Program-made: the position numbers and the translations under genes
Part shown: positions 21,451 to 32,859 of the stretch, piece after piece
Layout of the letters: every line of letters begins with the position of its first letter
How positions within the stretch are numbered: the first letter of the stretch is position 1
Notes under the pieces: generated by a model
What the model saw: only the letters and a program-made list of their open reading frames with translations
Told to the model about the DNA's origin: nothing
Databases searched by the model: none
Source of the DNA: Atherix ibis
Taxonomy: Eukaryota; Arthropoda; Insecta; Diptera; Athericidae
DNA: 64,000 nucleotides
Reading direction: 5' to 3'
Assembly (NCBI GenBank): GCA_958298945.1
Contig: OY282605.1
Span: forward strand, 29,986,811-30,050,810

Positions 21451-22714
21451 TTGGGTTGGTGCAAAAGTTATGACCGTTTTTTGCATATACAATTAAGCAT
21501 TTTTTTTTTAGATTTGTATTATTTATTTAATCAATTATATAATTTCCATCCGTTCTTATAACCTCCTCCCATCTTTCTATCAACTTATTAATACCATTAG
21601 TGTAAAATTTCGTGGATTTTAATGCGAAAAATGTAGTAAGGGATGTTTTTACCTGTTCTATTGTATCAAATTTTTTATCATTTAAAAAAATTTTGCAGTG
21701 ATCGGAATAAATCAAAATCGGAAGGAGCAAGATCTGGAGAATACGGTGGATGCTTGATAACGTCCCAATTCAGCTTGTATTGGGTCATTACAGCCACATG
21801 TGGTCGCGCGTTGTCGTGATGAAACACTACCCCTTTTCTGTTTACCAATTCTGGTCTATCCTTTTGAAGGGCGATGTTCAATTTGGATAATTGCTGACAA
21901 TATCATTCTGCTATAATTGTCTGATTGCGTTCCAAGAGTTCAAAATACATAATACCCTTGCAATCCCACCAAACACAAAGCATAACTTTTTTTTGATGGA
22001 TTTCGGCTTTCGAAGTTGTTAATGGGGCTTGCCCAGGTATAGCCCAATGTCTTTTTCTTGTCACGTTGTTGTACACGACCCATTTCTCATCTCCCGTTAC
22101 CAAACGATGCAAAAAAGGTTCATGTTTTTGTCTCGAACTCAAAGCAACGCACGTTGAAACACGATCCAATAAATTGGCAGCCGACAATTAATGAGGTATC
22201 CAAACGTCGTACCGCGAAACCATCCAAATACGCTTCAAATGCCTTAATACGGTTGTATGGTTGACTCCCATCATCGACGCGATCTCCCTGGTGGTAAGAC
22301 GTAGATTGGTGTCAATTATGACTTTTAACTTGGCGTCATCAGACTTCAATGGCCGCCCGGTACGTGGTTTATCAATTAGTGAAAAATCCCCAGATCGGAA
22401 TTTTGTAAACCATCTTCGTACCTGTCGGACTTTAATGACATCTACTCCATACACTTCGCAAATGTTTTTGGTTGCCACACTCGCGGTATTGTCTTTACGG
22501 AATTCATAAAGTAAACAATGACGTAAATGCACTTTATCGACCGACTTTTTGAAAAAATACAAGGGCTCTTCACTGTACTCTGGCCAGGCCAAAACTGAAT
22601 AGCATCCTTTATACAATGGAATCATTTAAAAAAAGATAATATTCATAATTTCTGAAGAAAAAATTTTTTTACCTGGGATCATAAAAAACGGTCATAACTT
22701 TTGCACCAACCCAA
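21451..22714 (-). mobile_element. Near-complete mariner with perfect TIRs and TA duplication
   Basis: This element of 1264 bp has perfect terminal inverted repeats of about 33 bp (21451-21483 and 22682-22714; 'ttgggttggtgcaaaagtta' at each end). A TA duplication borders it (21449-21450, 22715-22716). The 'TTGGGTTGG' ends are of the mellifera/cecropia mariner type. One transposase occupies nearly its whole length on the minus strand (see separate entry). Perfect TIRs and few lesions suggest it is the youngest DNA transposon in the window. Confidence 0.93.
21527..22625 (-). pseudogene. Mariner transposase with two stops and one frameshift
   Basis: This is a mariner transposase reading from 22625 down. 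An N-terminal 145-residue open section carries paired HTH motifs ('LRHCLLYEFRKDNTASVATK', then 'SLIDKPRTGRPLKSDDAKL' and 'GVNHTTVLRHLKRI'). It ends at a stop near 22190, and the same frame continues with 'LSAANLLDRV' and the first catalytic block 'LVTGDEKWVVYNN'. A second in-frame stop (near 21904) precedes 'LNIALQKDRPELVNRKG' and the second block 'FHHDNARPH', then 'HPPYSPDLAPSDFDLF'. A frameshift near 21690-21730 precedes the C-terminal 'GINKLIERWEEVIRTDGNYI'. All three catalytic aspartates remain, but only 31 residues separate the second and third instead of the family's 34. The gap looks like a 9-nt in-frame deletion. Confidence 0.9.
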
Positions 22715-22719
22715 TATTT

Positions 22720-23344
22720 AAAATTTGGTCAAGCATCCGCAAGACTCTAGATTTTTTCGGCCACTGCGTCACAACAAAGCAAATGCGCTGGGCCACCATG
22801 AAAATTTGTTCGATCACAAAACAGGCACCACTTGAGTCTTCACCTTTTATTTGAAACTAGGCCAGACCGGTGAGATGAAATTTTTTTCGGCACTGGATCC
22901 CTCATTAAAGTAGAAAATATGCAGTCAAAAGCAAGAAAAGGAAATAGACCCCCTTGATGACCATGGACATTTTTTGGATCACAAAACAGGCACCGCTTGA
23001 GTCTTCACCTTTTATTTGAAACTAGATCAGACCGGTGCGATGAGACTTTTTTCGGTTACTGCGTCACTTGTCCACTTGGCGACCACGATTTTTTTTTGAA
23101 AACTTCAAAAGTAAGCAAATTCATATGAGGATATAGTTTTGTGAAATATTGGAGGCAGTGACAGGGTTTTCGTAGCATTTCAGTATTGCTGTGTAGTATT
23201 CGTAAGTTACATCAACAATAAAATTATATGTTATATGCAAATGTCAGAGCTATAGATGTTGGTAAGTCGAAAAAGTTCGTAGTGTTTTTTGTAATAAAAT
23301 AGAGACCATTAAATCAAAGTGTTAAAATTAATTTATTTAAACCA
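22720..23344. other. Unassigned region with a 165-bp direct duplication
   Basis: A block starting 'gatcacaaaacaggcaccac' (22812) recurs at 22977 with about 90 per cent identity by eye over some 85 bp ('cttgagtcttcacctttta', 'tttgaaactag', 'cagaccggtg'). The phrase 'ttttttcgg...ctgcgtcac' appears three times (22754, 22884, 23045, with variation). No reading frame or element family was recognised. Confidence 0.5.
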
Positions 23345-24000
23345 AATACACTCCGTAATTGTCGAAAATATTTCGCCATTTTTTGGGCGGAACCATGATT
23401 TGATCAGTATAGAACTTCTGTTGTTTCTGGTTGAAAAACTGAATGAAGTGGTTTTTTCAGGCTTCTCTTGAAGACAACTTCGTTACATTAAGATGACGAA
23501 CCATATGGTGGTCTGAGGGTGATATGTCTGGACTATACGGTCGATGCATCAAAACTCTTAATTTTTGGCGTATTATCAAATATGTGATTTTTTTAGTGGT
23601 GGTCGAGTGTTATGGTAGTGGAAGGCGATAGAAACCCTTCCTATTAAACAATTCAGGCCTTTTCTCTTGAATCAATTCAGGCCTTTTCTCTGGCGTAATC
23701 TCTGGAGTTGCTCTTAGTACAATATGAAGTTAACAGTTTGAAATTTTTAGCGATCGTTCATCTTTCTTTCTTCATGTTTTTTTTCAAAGGATATTCTCGT
23801 ATTTTACCCATTTTTCATCGCCAGTTATGATTTGCCATATATGGCTCGATTTCATTGCGCTTCAGCAGCGTACGTATCACAGATGTAAAGTAGGACTACC
23901 TTGTTTTTCACATTTAACATGCATCGAGTTACTTTTTGAACCCACATTATTTGCAAATAGTTTAAAATGGCTACTGATAAATAAGTTATGTCATGACTAC
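23345..24000 (-). mobile_element. Degenerate mariner relic
   Basis: Read on the minus strand, broken pieces follow mariner order: a 'LLKRNEIEPYM' segment (near 23870), the first catalytic region 'ITGDEKWVKYEN' (about 23830-23795, in mixed frames), 'EKRPELFNRKGFY' (near 23650), and then 'LMHRPYSPDISPSDHHM' (about 23550-23500) with the third catalytic D. The C-terminus is 'FNQKQQKFYTDQIM' (near 23410). A 27-bp stretch 'caggccttttctcttgaatc' is duplicated at 23650-23690. Many stops and indels make it non-functional. Terminal repeats were not found. Confidence 0.7.
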
Positions 24001-26029
24001 TTAATCAACGCGCTGTTGATTTTAATATGGTAGCTTCATCACACAAATTTGTTCACAAGCCTGCGATGGCGTTTAGCCTTTAAAAAAAATAATATTTTAA
24101 ATCTGTAGTCTGGTCCACACGAAGCTTTAAGTGTTGTGCTTCAAGTGTTATTACAATACGTCTAATATATAATAAGCATTTTACTCCATCTGTCGGGAAA
24201 CACCACAAACTTTTCAAAAAATTAATATTTTGCAGAATAAGCTCAAGGATATTGTGAATTGTTTAAAGTTTACGGTGAATTTTCAATTCACAACTAAAGC
24301 TTTAAATTTATTAGACCTTTTTGATTAAAAAAATTTATTCAATAGACAAATTACGTATTGAATATAAAATATGAAATTTTTAAAGCAGCAAAAAGGATTA
24401 ATTGCAGTGAATTTACTATTTAGAACAAGTGTTTTACTTACAGCAATTTCATAAATATTTATCGAATAAAAAAATAAATAAATAATTACACTCTCACCTA
24501 AGGAAATAATTATTATCATTACTATAATATTTATATAGCTACTTTTTATATACGAATATATAGTAGCCTGGAGTAAAAAATTTTTGAAAAATTAAAACAA
24601 ACTCTTGTCAAATAAAATATTGTATTTTGAATTATTTTTATTTAATTTGTGCTTTTCTTAATTTTTATTTATATTTTTGTCAGTTACTGTATTCAAGCGA
24701 AAGTAATATTTTATTTTTTATAGATTATATTTTATAAAATGTGTTTATTTTGTATAATAGAAATAGTAATTTTTCTATTTTGGTTTTGTTTTAAATGAAA
24801 ATAGTTAGTGTTGATTGAGGTATGTATGAAAATTTTAAATCTAATGGTAATGATAAGGATTAGTAAAATTCTTCTGTTAACGATTCGCAAATGTTTTTTT
24901 TTTATAAATCATTAAAGTTGTTTCCATATTTACGAGCGCCTTAGATTTTTAAATACGTTTAAATATTAAAAAAAATTTAGTAATTATTTTAATTGTATTT
25001 TTTTTCATAACATTTTAATATCAACGCAATTATTTTTTGCACTATTTTTAATAAGATTTTTTTTGTTAAGATAAAAAATTTAAAAAAATTTTCGATAAAA
25101 AAAATGAATTTTAAAAATGATTTTAATTTAAAAAATTGCTAATATTTTGTTTGATTACAAAATATTTAAATCTTTTAATCTATAAATTTTGTAGCTTCAA
25201 TCATTTCAGTTGCATACAAATGAATACTTTTCATATTAGATTTTTCCAATTTAAATAATTCAAAAAATTTCCCGTGTAAAAATATAATATATAAATTTAT
25301 GGTAATATAAAAATAAAATAGGTGTTTAAAAAAAAAATACACAATTTAAAAATGTAGAAAAGGAAATATTCGTATCCTTTTATAAAAACATATTAAGATG
25401 CCTGTACGTTTGCATATTATTGAAATTTTTCTTCTTGGAAAAATAATTTACGTATGTATGCTACGAAATCGATGAAGAAAGAAATTTTCTTTTTAAAATG
25501 GAGAAAAATCATAAGAATTTGCTGTCTTTTTGTTCATTAATTTTTTTTCTTTGGCATGTTGTTTTGGTTATAGGAGCTACTTTGAAGTAAATTTTCCACA
25601 CGTTCTACACCATATGGTACCGTTTGGTGTTGAGTGTTCATTTTCTGCTACCTCAGAAGTATTAATGTCTGTTTTGTGAGTAGATTTTGAATACTCATCG
25701 ATAATCGATGGTAATTTCTGATAAAGAAATTTTCATAATATTTTCACTTATCAAAAATGACATATATACATCGTAGTATGTATATTATATTATTATTTTT
25801 TTCTGACAAACATTTCAATTGATAACATTATTTGATTGGAATCGTAAATTTTCTCTTTAATCGGATTTCGGAAATGTGTTATTTTTCTGTGATATTTTCC
25901 TTTTATTTATTCATTTATAATTTGGAAAAAACCTTTGAAATTTTTGTTTGTAATTAATTTTTTCTTTGCAGTAATTTTATTTTATTTTTATACATACGTA
26001 TAAATATAATCTTCATTAAAGTTTGTTTA
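24001..26029. other. Long AT-rich gene-free stretch
   Basis: Two kilobases of low-complexity AT-rich sequence with no reading frame of coding character, no RNA gene and no element family that I could recognise. A palindrome 'atcgataatcgat' lies at 25697. Confidence 0.5.
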
Positions 26030-26260
26030 TGCCGCTTGACAATAAAACGCAGGAGTTAAGATCAGCCGAGTAGTAGTGGGCTAAGAATCAACAGGAATCC
26101 TTTTTCTTAAACATTATTGGAGATGGCCATGTTGTCAGGAACGTTATTTTGCGCGAGCATCCAAGTGTCTGTAACGTCCTTTTCTGACCCTTTCAAGGAC
26201 TTCTTCATAAGAAACTTGGCTTACAGTTAATCCTGGTATTACAGAATCTTTATTTGTTCC
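26030..26260 (-). mobile_element. Mariner transposase relic (C-terminal catalytic part)
   Basis: On the minus strand this short piece reads 'SEKDVTDTWMLAQNNVPDN' (about 26190-26130), corresponding to the 'IADTWMLHHDNAPCHT' second catalytic block of a mariner subfamily. It is followed by 'SQPTTTRLILTPAFY' (26090-26040), matching the 'PQPPYSPDLSPCDFF' block. Both catalytic aspartates have been lost. The same subfamily occurs at 62.1-62.9 kb. Confidence 0.6.
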
Positions 26261-26494
26261 GTATTTTTATCAGTCTAAAGGTCCACTGGTTATAGACGCA
26301 AGTATGTAAAGTTGCCAGATCGCTTTCAATGATATCAGTCTCATTACTTTTCCATAAAATATTCTAAAAATATGTGAAGATCAATTTTATGATTGAAAAG
26401 ATTAAATTTTCCTTCCAGAGGTGGCAGCGGTTCCCCTATTCTGTGACAATATTGAGAAAATACGTGTATAATTTAACGTTATATCTTTGAAGTT

Positions 26495-26870
26495 AAAAAA
26501 AATATTTTGACAATCTAAAAATGAAAAATAGAATGTAAAAAAAATTTTTTTTCATTCTTTTTTTAAAAAAAAATTATCCTTCGATCGTCCTTTTGATTTC
26601 TTCCTATCAGCATTTATTCTACATATTTTTGGTATTTAATTTTCATCAATTTATTAGACACATTGAAGCAATTGATATAATATCTGTGCAACAATATATA
26701 CGTTTTTTTATAAGTCCTGAAAAATTCTTAAAACAATGAAATTTTTTTAAAAAAAATAAGAAATTCTTATTTTTTTTTAAAAAATTTTATTGTTTTAAGA
26801 ATTTTTCAGGACTTATAAAAAAACGTATATATTCTATTTTTGATTTTTAGGTTGTCAAAATATTTTTTTT
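26495..26870. repeat. Outer inverted arms around the palindrome
   Basis: 'tattttgacaatctaaaaat' with its flanks (26495-26534) is the inverted counterpart of 'atttttaggttgtcaaaata' with its flanks (26829-26870), with a few mismatches. The left outer arm is separated from the palindrome by about 160 bp that has no counterpart on the right, so the structure is asymmetric. Confidence 0.8.
26694..26832. repeat. Near-perfect 139-bp palindrome (inverted repeat, 1-bp centre)
   Basis: The left arm 26694-26762 and right arm 26764-26832 are inverted copies with about two mismatches over 69 bp, turning on a single A at 26763. For example, 'acgtttttttataagtcctg' (from 26700) mirrors 'caggacttataaaaaaacgt' (to 26826). 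It would form a long cruciform or hairpin. No transposase or terminal features of a known MITE were recognised. Confidence 0.92.
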
Positions 26871-27194
26871 TTTATTTATTAAAATAAATTATTTTTTTCG
26901 AACTTATAATTACAAAATTATTATTAATAAATTTTTTTAACAAAAAATGACTAGAAAAATTCGAATTTTTAATAACAAAAAATAAATAGAAAAATTCTGT
27001 TTCGCAGACGATTTATATATACTAAAATTTTAGATTTTTTTCTGTAAAACAAATATAAAATTTTAGTATGTATACGTATATACTTAATAAAAATAAAAAT
27101 AATATCTATTTAGGAAAATGTTTCTTTAAAGTGTACACTTATATTGGAGATTTAAGTTACAATTAAAATAGAATAATTCATAGTATTGCAAAGC

Positions 27195-29060
27195 AGTATC
27201 CAATTTTGTGCTTTAAAACTTAAAGGTAAATATTTATAAATAAATTTAATATTTAGATTTGAATAAAAATTTATTTAATTATTTAATTTTTAATGAGTGT
27301 CAAGAGACTTCGTGTATTTTTTTAAAGATTTTTTTTACATATTTTTATGCTTTAAAGTTTAAAGGTTGTCAGTTTAAACATAATATTTTATGTAATTTTA
27401 TAAGAAGAATCCCACCGTCATCAAATCTCACGATCTTGGAGGGTTACTGGCATCACAAAATTTAGAAAATACGCTTCCTCGGAACTTTTTGCACAATAAA
27501 CACAAAATTTGTCATGTTGTGTGGTTTGTGGCTTTATCTGGTTAAATAAAGAGATAGTTTAGATTAATTTCTTTTATTTCAGGTTAAGAAAGTCGGTTAT
27601 TGAATTGAATTTAATGGTCTCTTCTTCTTCATTTTCAAAGAAATACGGGCCAATGTAATCTTTAGACTAAAATTCTTTTCGCAGATATAATGGCTTCAAT
27701 ATATTCACTTGTGGCTTTTTAGAGCCTTATATATGACTATTAAGACTATTAATATATTTCTTAATCGAGAAATAAATCTCATCAGTGAACAAAATATCTC
27801 ATCTTAAAGCGCGAAATATGGCTATGGTAGAATAACTAATTTTGTTAAAAGTTTTTGCTGTTTGATCACATTGTTCTGTAATTACAAAACTGATAATTTT
27901 AAATAGTATATATTTTAATATTTTAATATTTATATTAAATATTTTATATTTTAAACAATTTTTAATTAATATACGACGTCTGTTCAAAAAATATCGCGAA
28001 TTTTGAATTTCCGCGGCTTACGTATATTCGATTTTTGATTTTTTGTGGCGTTATGTTGGTGCTCATGTTTCTCACTTATGCCGAAAAGTTCAGCCATTTT
28101 GAATGTTCAGTTAATTCTTGTCAGCTGCTTTGCTTGCACGTGTTTTGGCTCATCTTCGATTTTTGCCCATTCCAAAAAATGGATCAAAGAATCTCTTTCG
28201 GGAACAAGAAAAATTCACAGGTGGCCAGATCTGGGGAATACGGTGGCTGTGGCATTATTAGTATGTTGTTTTTGTTAAAAAATTTGCGTACAAGCAACGA
28301 TGCGTGAACAGGGCCGTTATCATGGTGCAAAAGCTAATTTTTGTTCTTCCACAAATCCGGGCGTTTCTGGCGGATTGCTTTGCGCAACTTGCGCACAATT
28401 TGCAGGTAATATTCCTTATTGACAGTTCTACCCTGTGGCAAGAACTCATGATGCACTTCGCCACTGCAATCGAAGAAAACTGTAAGTAAAACCTTCACAT
28501 TCCACCGAACTTGGCGCGCTTTTTTCTGTCTTGGCTCGTGCGGCAGCTTCCATTGGGATGATTGAGCTTTGGTTTCGGCGTCATAACCATACATCATAAC
28601 CATGTGTATGTTAATATGTTAATCAAAAACGACCCAAAACATGTGCAAGCAAAGCAGCTGTCAAAAATTAACTGAATATTCAAAATGGCCGGACTTGTCG
28701 GCATAAGTGACAGACATGAGTACCAATATAACACCAAAAAAAAATCAAATATTGAATATACGTAAACCGCGAAAATTCAGAATTCACGATACTTTTTGAA
28801 CAGATCTCGTATACTACAGTTTTGCTTATTAACATATTTGCTAATAAACAGAACTTGCAGTATATATAAACCAAATTGCTAGGTATTTTTTTCAATTTGA
28901 TCATATTATTTAATAATTATAATATATTTAATTATATTTTTTTATTTTAAATGGCAAATCTTAAGTTAAATAAATTTATAATCAATTATTGAATATTACT
29001 AACAACTATGAAATGATAAAGTAATTCTTTCAGAACTACAAAATGGATAATTTGGTAATT
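27195..29060 (-). mobile_element. DD41D mariner relic C, interrupted by a foldback mariner
   Basis: The left part (about 27197 on, 'tatccaattttgtgctttaa') and the stretch 27415-27720 ('catcaaatctcacgatcttg', then 'caaaatttgtcatgttgtgt') match the other DD41D relics. Their reverse complement corresponds to the 'QQDGAT-HTTR...SCDLTPLD' region. The relic is split by the mariner at 27972-28811 and resumes with the family tail, including 'ctacaaaatggataatttgg' at 29036. All frames are broken. Confidence 0.6.
27972..28811 (-). mobile_element. DD34D mariner foldback derivative, long inverted ends
   Basis: Terminal repeats 'tacgacgtctgttcaaaaaa' and its inverted counterpart at the right end mark a copy of the 2.0-kb mariner family. 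Instead of a short TIR and one leader, both ends carry the same leader of about 185 bp in opposite orientation. The left arm is 27972 to about 28160 ('ggcgttatgttggtgctcat', 'gcttgcacgtgttttggctc'), and the right arm is about 28621-28811 ('aaaacatgtgcaagcaaagc', 'gacagacatgagtaccaata'). The centre (28200-28600) keeps part of the transposase on the minus strand, with 'EVHHEFLPQGRTVNKEYYLQ' and 'KARQVRWNVKVLLTVFFDC'. The first and third catalytic blocks are missing. Confidence 0.87.
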
Positions 29061-29139
29061 TATTAAAAAAAACCTCCTTGTTCACTTTTCCTATACACTT
29101 TCTTCGATGATAGTGTATTTTCACGTTTTCTCTTTTAAA

Positions 29140-29900
29140 CTATGTTCTATACACATTTTTCCCCAATACGGTTAAATCACGTTGACCTTTTGAATGAAAA
29201 CGTGTTCATCCCTTTGATGTCAGCGTTCGCTGTACGTATATATTCTGTAGAAAATGCGCAACTGCATCCCCTTCGAATGAGAGATTAGAAAAATCATAGC
29301 CCCAGAATTGGTGAGAGAGAGTTTTCCTTTTCTCCGCAATTGTAGCTTTTAAAAAAGTTCATTTGCGGAGAATAGGAAAACCTTAAAAAAGGAAGGGAAT
29401 AAAAAATACAGGAAGAAAGATAAAGAAACTTTTACTGGGGCGATAATGCAGAAAATCGAATTTTCCCAAAAACTTGGTTTTCCGTTTTGGCGCTGTATTT
29501 TTGGCACATTCGGTTTCCTCATGAACAAACGCTTCCACGCTACTCTCAATGTTCGTCTCTTTTTTGAAAGCTCGGAGAAAATTTCTCTAGATTTTCCGCA
29601 AGTTGACAAGAATAGAGTCGTCCATAGTGTGTTCGTATAACCGCACACGCTATTCTATGTTAGGTTTACGGATGATTGCCGACTTTCTTTTCGGCTGCCG
29701 ACTTTGACGTTGTTGCTGCTGCTGTTGCTGCTGGTACTACTAGCTGGCAAATGGGAAAGTTTTTCTGCAAAGCAGGAAAATTGAATTCAGCCCCAAAAAG
29801 TTAACGCCGAAGAAAATATCTTTGCCTGGCTCCGACATCAGTTTAGAACGAACGACTTAAGCGCTTAGGTCAGTTCTATCGCGCGGTCTTCTCACCTCTA
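29140..29900. promoter_or_regulatory. GC-richer non-coding island, possible promoter region
   Basis: Between AT-rich flanks lies about 0.75 kb of higher-complexity sequence with CTG-rich 'gttgctgctgctgttgctgc' (29710) and two insect initiator-like strings, TCAGTT, at 29838 and 29870. The second sits in 'gcgcttaggtcagttctatcgcg'. The opposite-strand frame at 29349-29648 and the + strand frame at 29446-29640 are both uninterrupted but do not resemble known proteins and are probably chance. The region could be the promoter and first untranslated exon of a gene running right (see the 31750 exon). No TATA box was identified. Tentative. Confidence 0.3.
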
Positions 29901-31749
29901 CAAAACTGGGTACATACGGTGATTGATAAACACACATTAAATAAAAATATTTTTGCTAATAAAAAAAAACCAACAAAATAAATTTAACAAATATTTCTCA
30001 AACCTCATTTTTATATATCCTGTTTGTTATCGAAAATGGGCAAATTTAATTGTGTTTAAATTTTAATAATTATCTTTTAAAAAAAAGAATTGCAAGAAAA
30101 AATTATTTAAAAACAACAAAAAATACTGTTCACACTTTAATGGGTAAAGTTATATAGTAGAAAATAATAATTGTATAAATATTTACAATTGATGAAATTT
30201 TCAAATTAAATTAAAAAAATAGCGCAAGAAGAGGATTTTCTTCAAAAATAAAATTTTATAAATAAATTTTCGCCGAAGAAAATTTTAGAGAGCAATAAAT
30301 GAAAGGAAAAAAAAATTTTACGTGCGAAAAAGCATAACTTTGAGAAAATTTTGATAGTGTGCTTGTGCACATTTTCGGTGTTGATGTGCAAATTTTATTC
30401 GAAAGAAAATATTCCGGAAAATTTTCTATATAAAATATATTTTTTTGTGGGCCTGTTAAGATGAGTCTCCGCTTAAAATAGTATCCAGGCGGATTGGTTG
30501 GATTGTATTAAGAAAAATTATTAAGTATATCTGTACGCAAAAAAGGTATTCTTATTTGCTCCATTTGACTACTGACTGTTCTTTAATTATTACAAAACGT
30601 TTCTGTGTGTGTTTTTTTTCTCTCCTTTACATTTATTTATTTTTATAATAAAAATAAAAGCAAAAAAAAATAAATAAATAAGATTGTGTCGATCTTTTTG
30701 GGTGGTAAACATTTTTATAAAATTATTTTTAACATTTACATATACAATAAGAATAAGATATTCTTTTATGAAATTTTTCAATCACTAACATTACTGAAAT
30801 ACGAGCTGATAATTTTTCATTTTAATTTCGTATTTATTTTTAGTAGTATTAGCACAGTTTCAGTTGGCCGGTTGGTTAATGGAATGGGACTGTGAAAAAG
30901 TGTTCAAACAATTTTCAAAGATCCATCAAGTTTATAGATCATATGAAATAGTGTGATTGTGTTAAATTTTTCATGTAGTCATATGCAAAAATAATTTATT
31001 TAGTGAAGCCAAACCTATCTCATCTACAAAATATACTAAAAATTCTCATCTAATAAATATACTAAAAATTCATATCGACTAAAGGTACTAAAATAATTAT
31101 AATTTTGGTATCAAATTAGTGATTTGTTTATTTTTTTAGTGAATAATTAATTTACTTTCAATAATTCGGTTGTGATTCGCATAAAAATAAGTTCAGACAC
31201 ACCGCGAACGTGTGTGTGTGTGTATGCCCAAAAATTTGAATAAATTTAAATAAAGTATAATATTATACTTAAAAAGAAAAACAATTTTTAAAAAAATCCC
31301 TAAATTTATTTGATTTTGCACTAGAAAAATCCCAAAATTTTTTTACCAAAAATTAGTGTCGTCACTTGGTTGAATATATTCTTGGTTTGGTGAAATTTTT
31401 GTAAAAAAGTTAATTTTTAATAAAGATTTCAGAAAGTTTACGGTCAACATCCATCCATCCACCCACATATCTTTTATTAAATAAAAACATTTACAAAGTG
31501 TTTCAACAAACAGAAAGGATCATAAAAAATTTATGTGCTTATTTTTTTTTTGGTTACTGTTTTACTAACATTTTCATAGATTTCATTATAAATTTTATTA
31601 TTTTTGTGTATTTTTATTATTATTTTAATTTTTGTTTATTTCATTTTTTTTGTTGGATAATTCTGTGCTACGTGAAAGAAGGAAAATTATCATAATTTTT
31701 CTTTGGCTGTTAACTGTTGCTTACGGAAGGATATACTCGTAAATATTAA
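29901..31749. other. AT-rich stretch, possible 5' UTR or intron
   Basis: No coding frame was found. A (GT)n run occurs at 31211-31222, and 'catccatccatccaccca' occurs at 31450. If the short ATG exon at 31750 is real, part of this would be untranslated leader or intron. Confidence 0.4.
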
Positions 31750-31783
31750 ATGCCATTGGATTTAACTGTTGCTGCAACTCCGG
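31750..31783 (+). CDS. Candidate first coding exon (11 codons) of an unidentified gene
   Basis: An ATG at 31750 opens a short frame, 'MPLDLTVAATP', which runs into the splice donor 'ccgg|gtaaac' at 31783/31784, leaving one base for the next codon. An in-frame TAA lies just upstream of the ATG, so this would be a true start. The codon choice is unlike the surrounding AT-rich noise. 'PLDLT' matches the PxDLS/T motif by which many transcription factors bind the co-repressor CtBP; that is inference from a five-residue match. No downstream exon could be found in the window, so the gene, if real, has a very long first intron. It could also be chance. Confidence 0.3.
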
Positions 31784-32859
31784 GTAAACATTGAACAATT
31801 ATTTTTGTTTTTTTTTCTTATTTAAATTTAATTACTTTAAGAAAGTTTAGTTTATAAACTTATTATATAATTATTTGATAAGTGTAAGTACTAGAATTTA
31901 AGGGAGTTTTCTTCCCAAAAGGAAATTGTTTAGACGAGTTTCAAATAGAAAATTTAAAACAATAAATCCGCTCATCTTTGTTATTTTCTTAAATCTAATA
32001 GTAGAAATATAAAAAAAATTTCTTATTCTCTCCAATATTTTCATGAAAAATAAGTTTTTGCTAAAATTTTTCTTTGTAAGTTTTTTCTTCTTCTTTTATT
32101 TAAGTTAAATTAGCTTTTGAAGTTGTTTATTTCCTACTTAACCTTTCCTTTATTTTGTTTACTTTTCCTTGAGTTTTGTTTAAGGGAATAACATTTGAAC
32201 CATTATTTATTTCGTATCTTAATGAATTATTTATATAATATATATTTTCATGACCTTTAAATTATTATTATAAAACCTAAAAAATATATGCAGATTCTAT
32301 TAAAATAATATTATGGATAAATTTAAAATTAATTTCTATTTAGTAAATAAAATTTTTCCTAAAGAAAATTATTCTGAGAATTTGCTTATTATAAAAGGGG
32401 TTAAGTGCTAATTATCTTAAATGGATGAAATATTTTTTTTTCCTTCTTAAAGTTAATAATTTAGAGAAAAATAAAACCAAAAATTAATTTACCTAATTTC
32501 TTGATAGCTAATAAAAAGGATATTTCAAAATGAAACAGGTTCGGTGTAATTTAGTATTTTGTTATTTGGTTACTTTGAAAATGCTAATTAATAATGAGGA
32601 AAACGTGTTTCAGTAAAGGAAATTATACATAATCGAATTTTGATCGATTTTATTATTTGGAAATATTTTCAATATAACTACAATATGTACGAGTATATAT
32701 TAAAATATGGTATATTAAGTTAAGATGAGGAAGAGAAAATTCGTATATAAATTAAGGTTTAAGAATAAGATTTAAAAAATTGTAAAAGAATGATTGGAAT
32801 TTGTAAGAAAAAATATTTTCTAGAAAATTATTATTAATGTAATTTAAATTAAAAGGTTT
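31784..32859. other. AT-rich gene-free stretch
   Basis: No coding frames, RNA genes or recognised elements were seen. If the 31750 exon is real, this would be intron. Confidence 0.5.

Noticed and set aside
29349..29648. 99-codon minus-strand open frame overlapping a 64-codon + strand frame
   Set aside because: No family resemblance on either strand. More likely GC-richer non-coding DNA with few stops.
31211..31222. GT repeat as a regulatory element
   Set aside because: It is only a short dinucleotide run with no supporting context.
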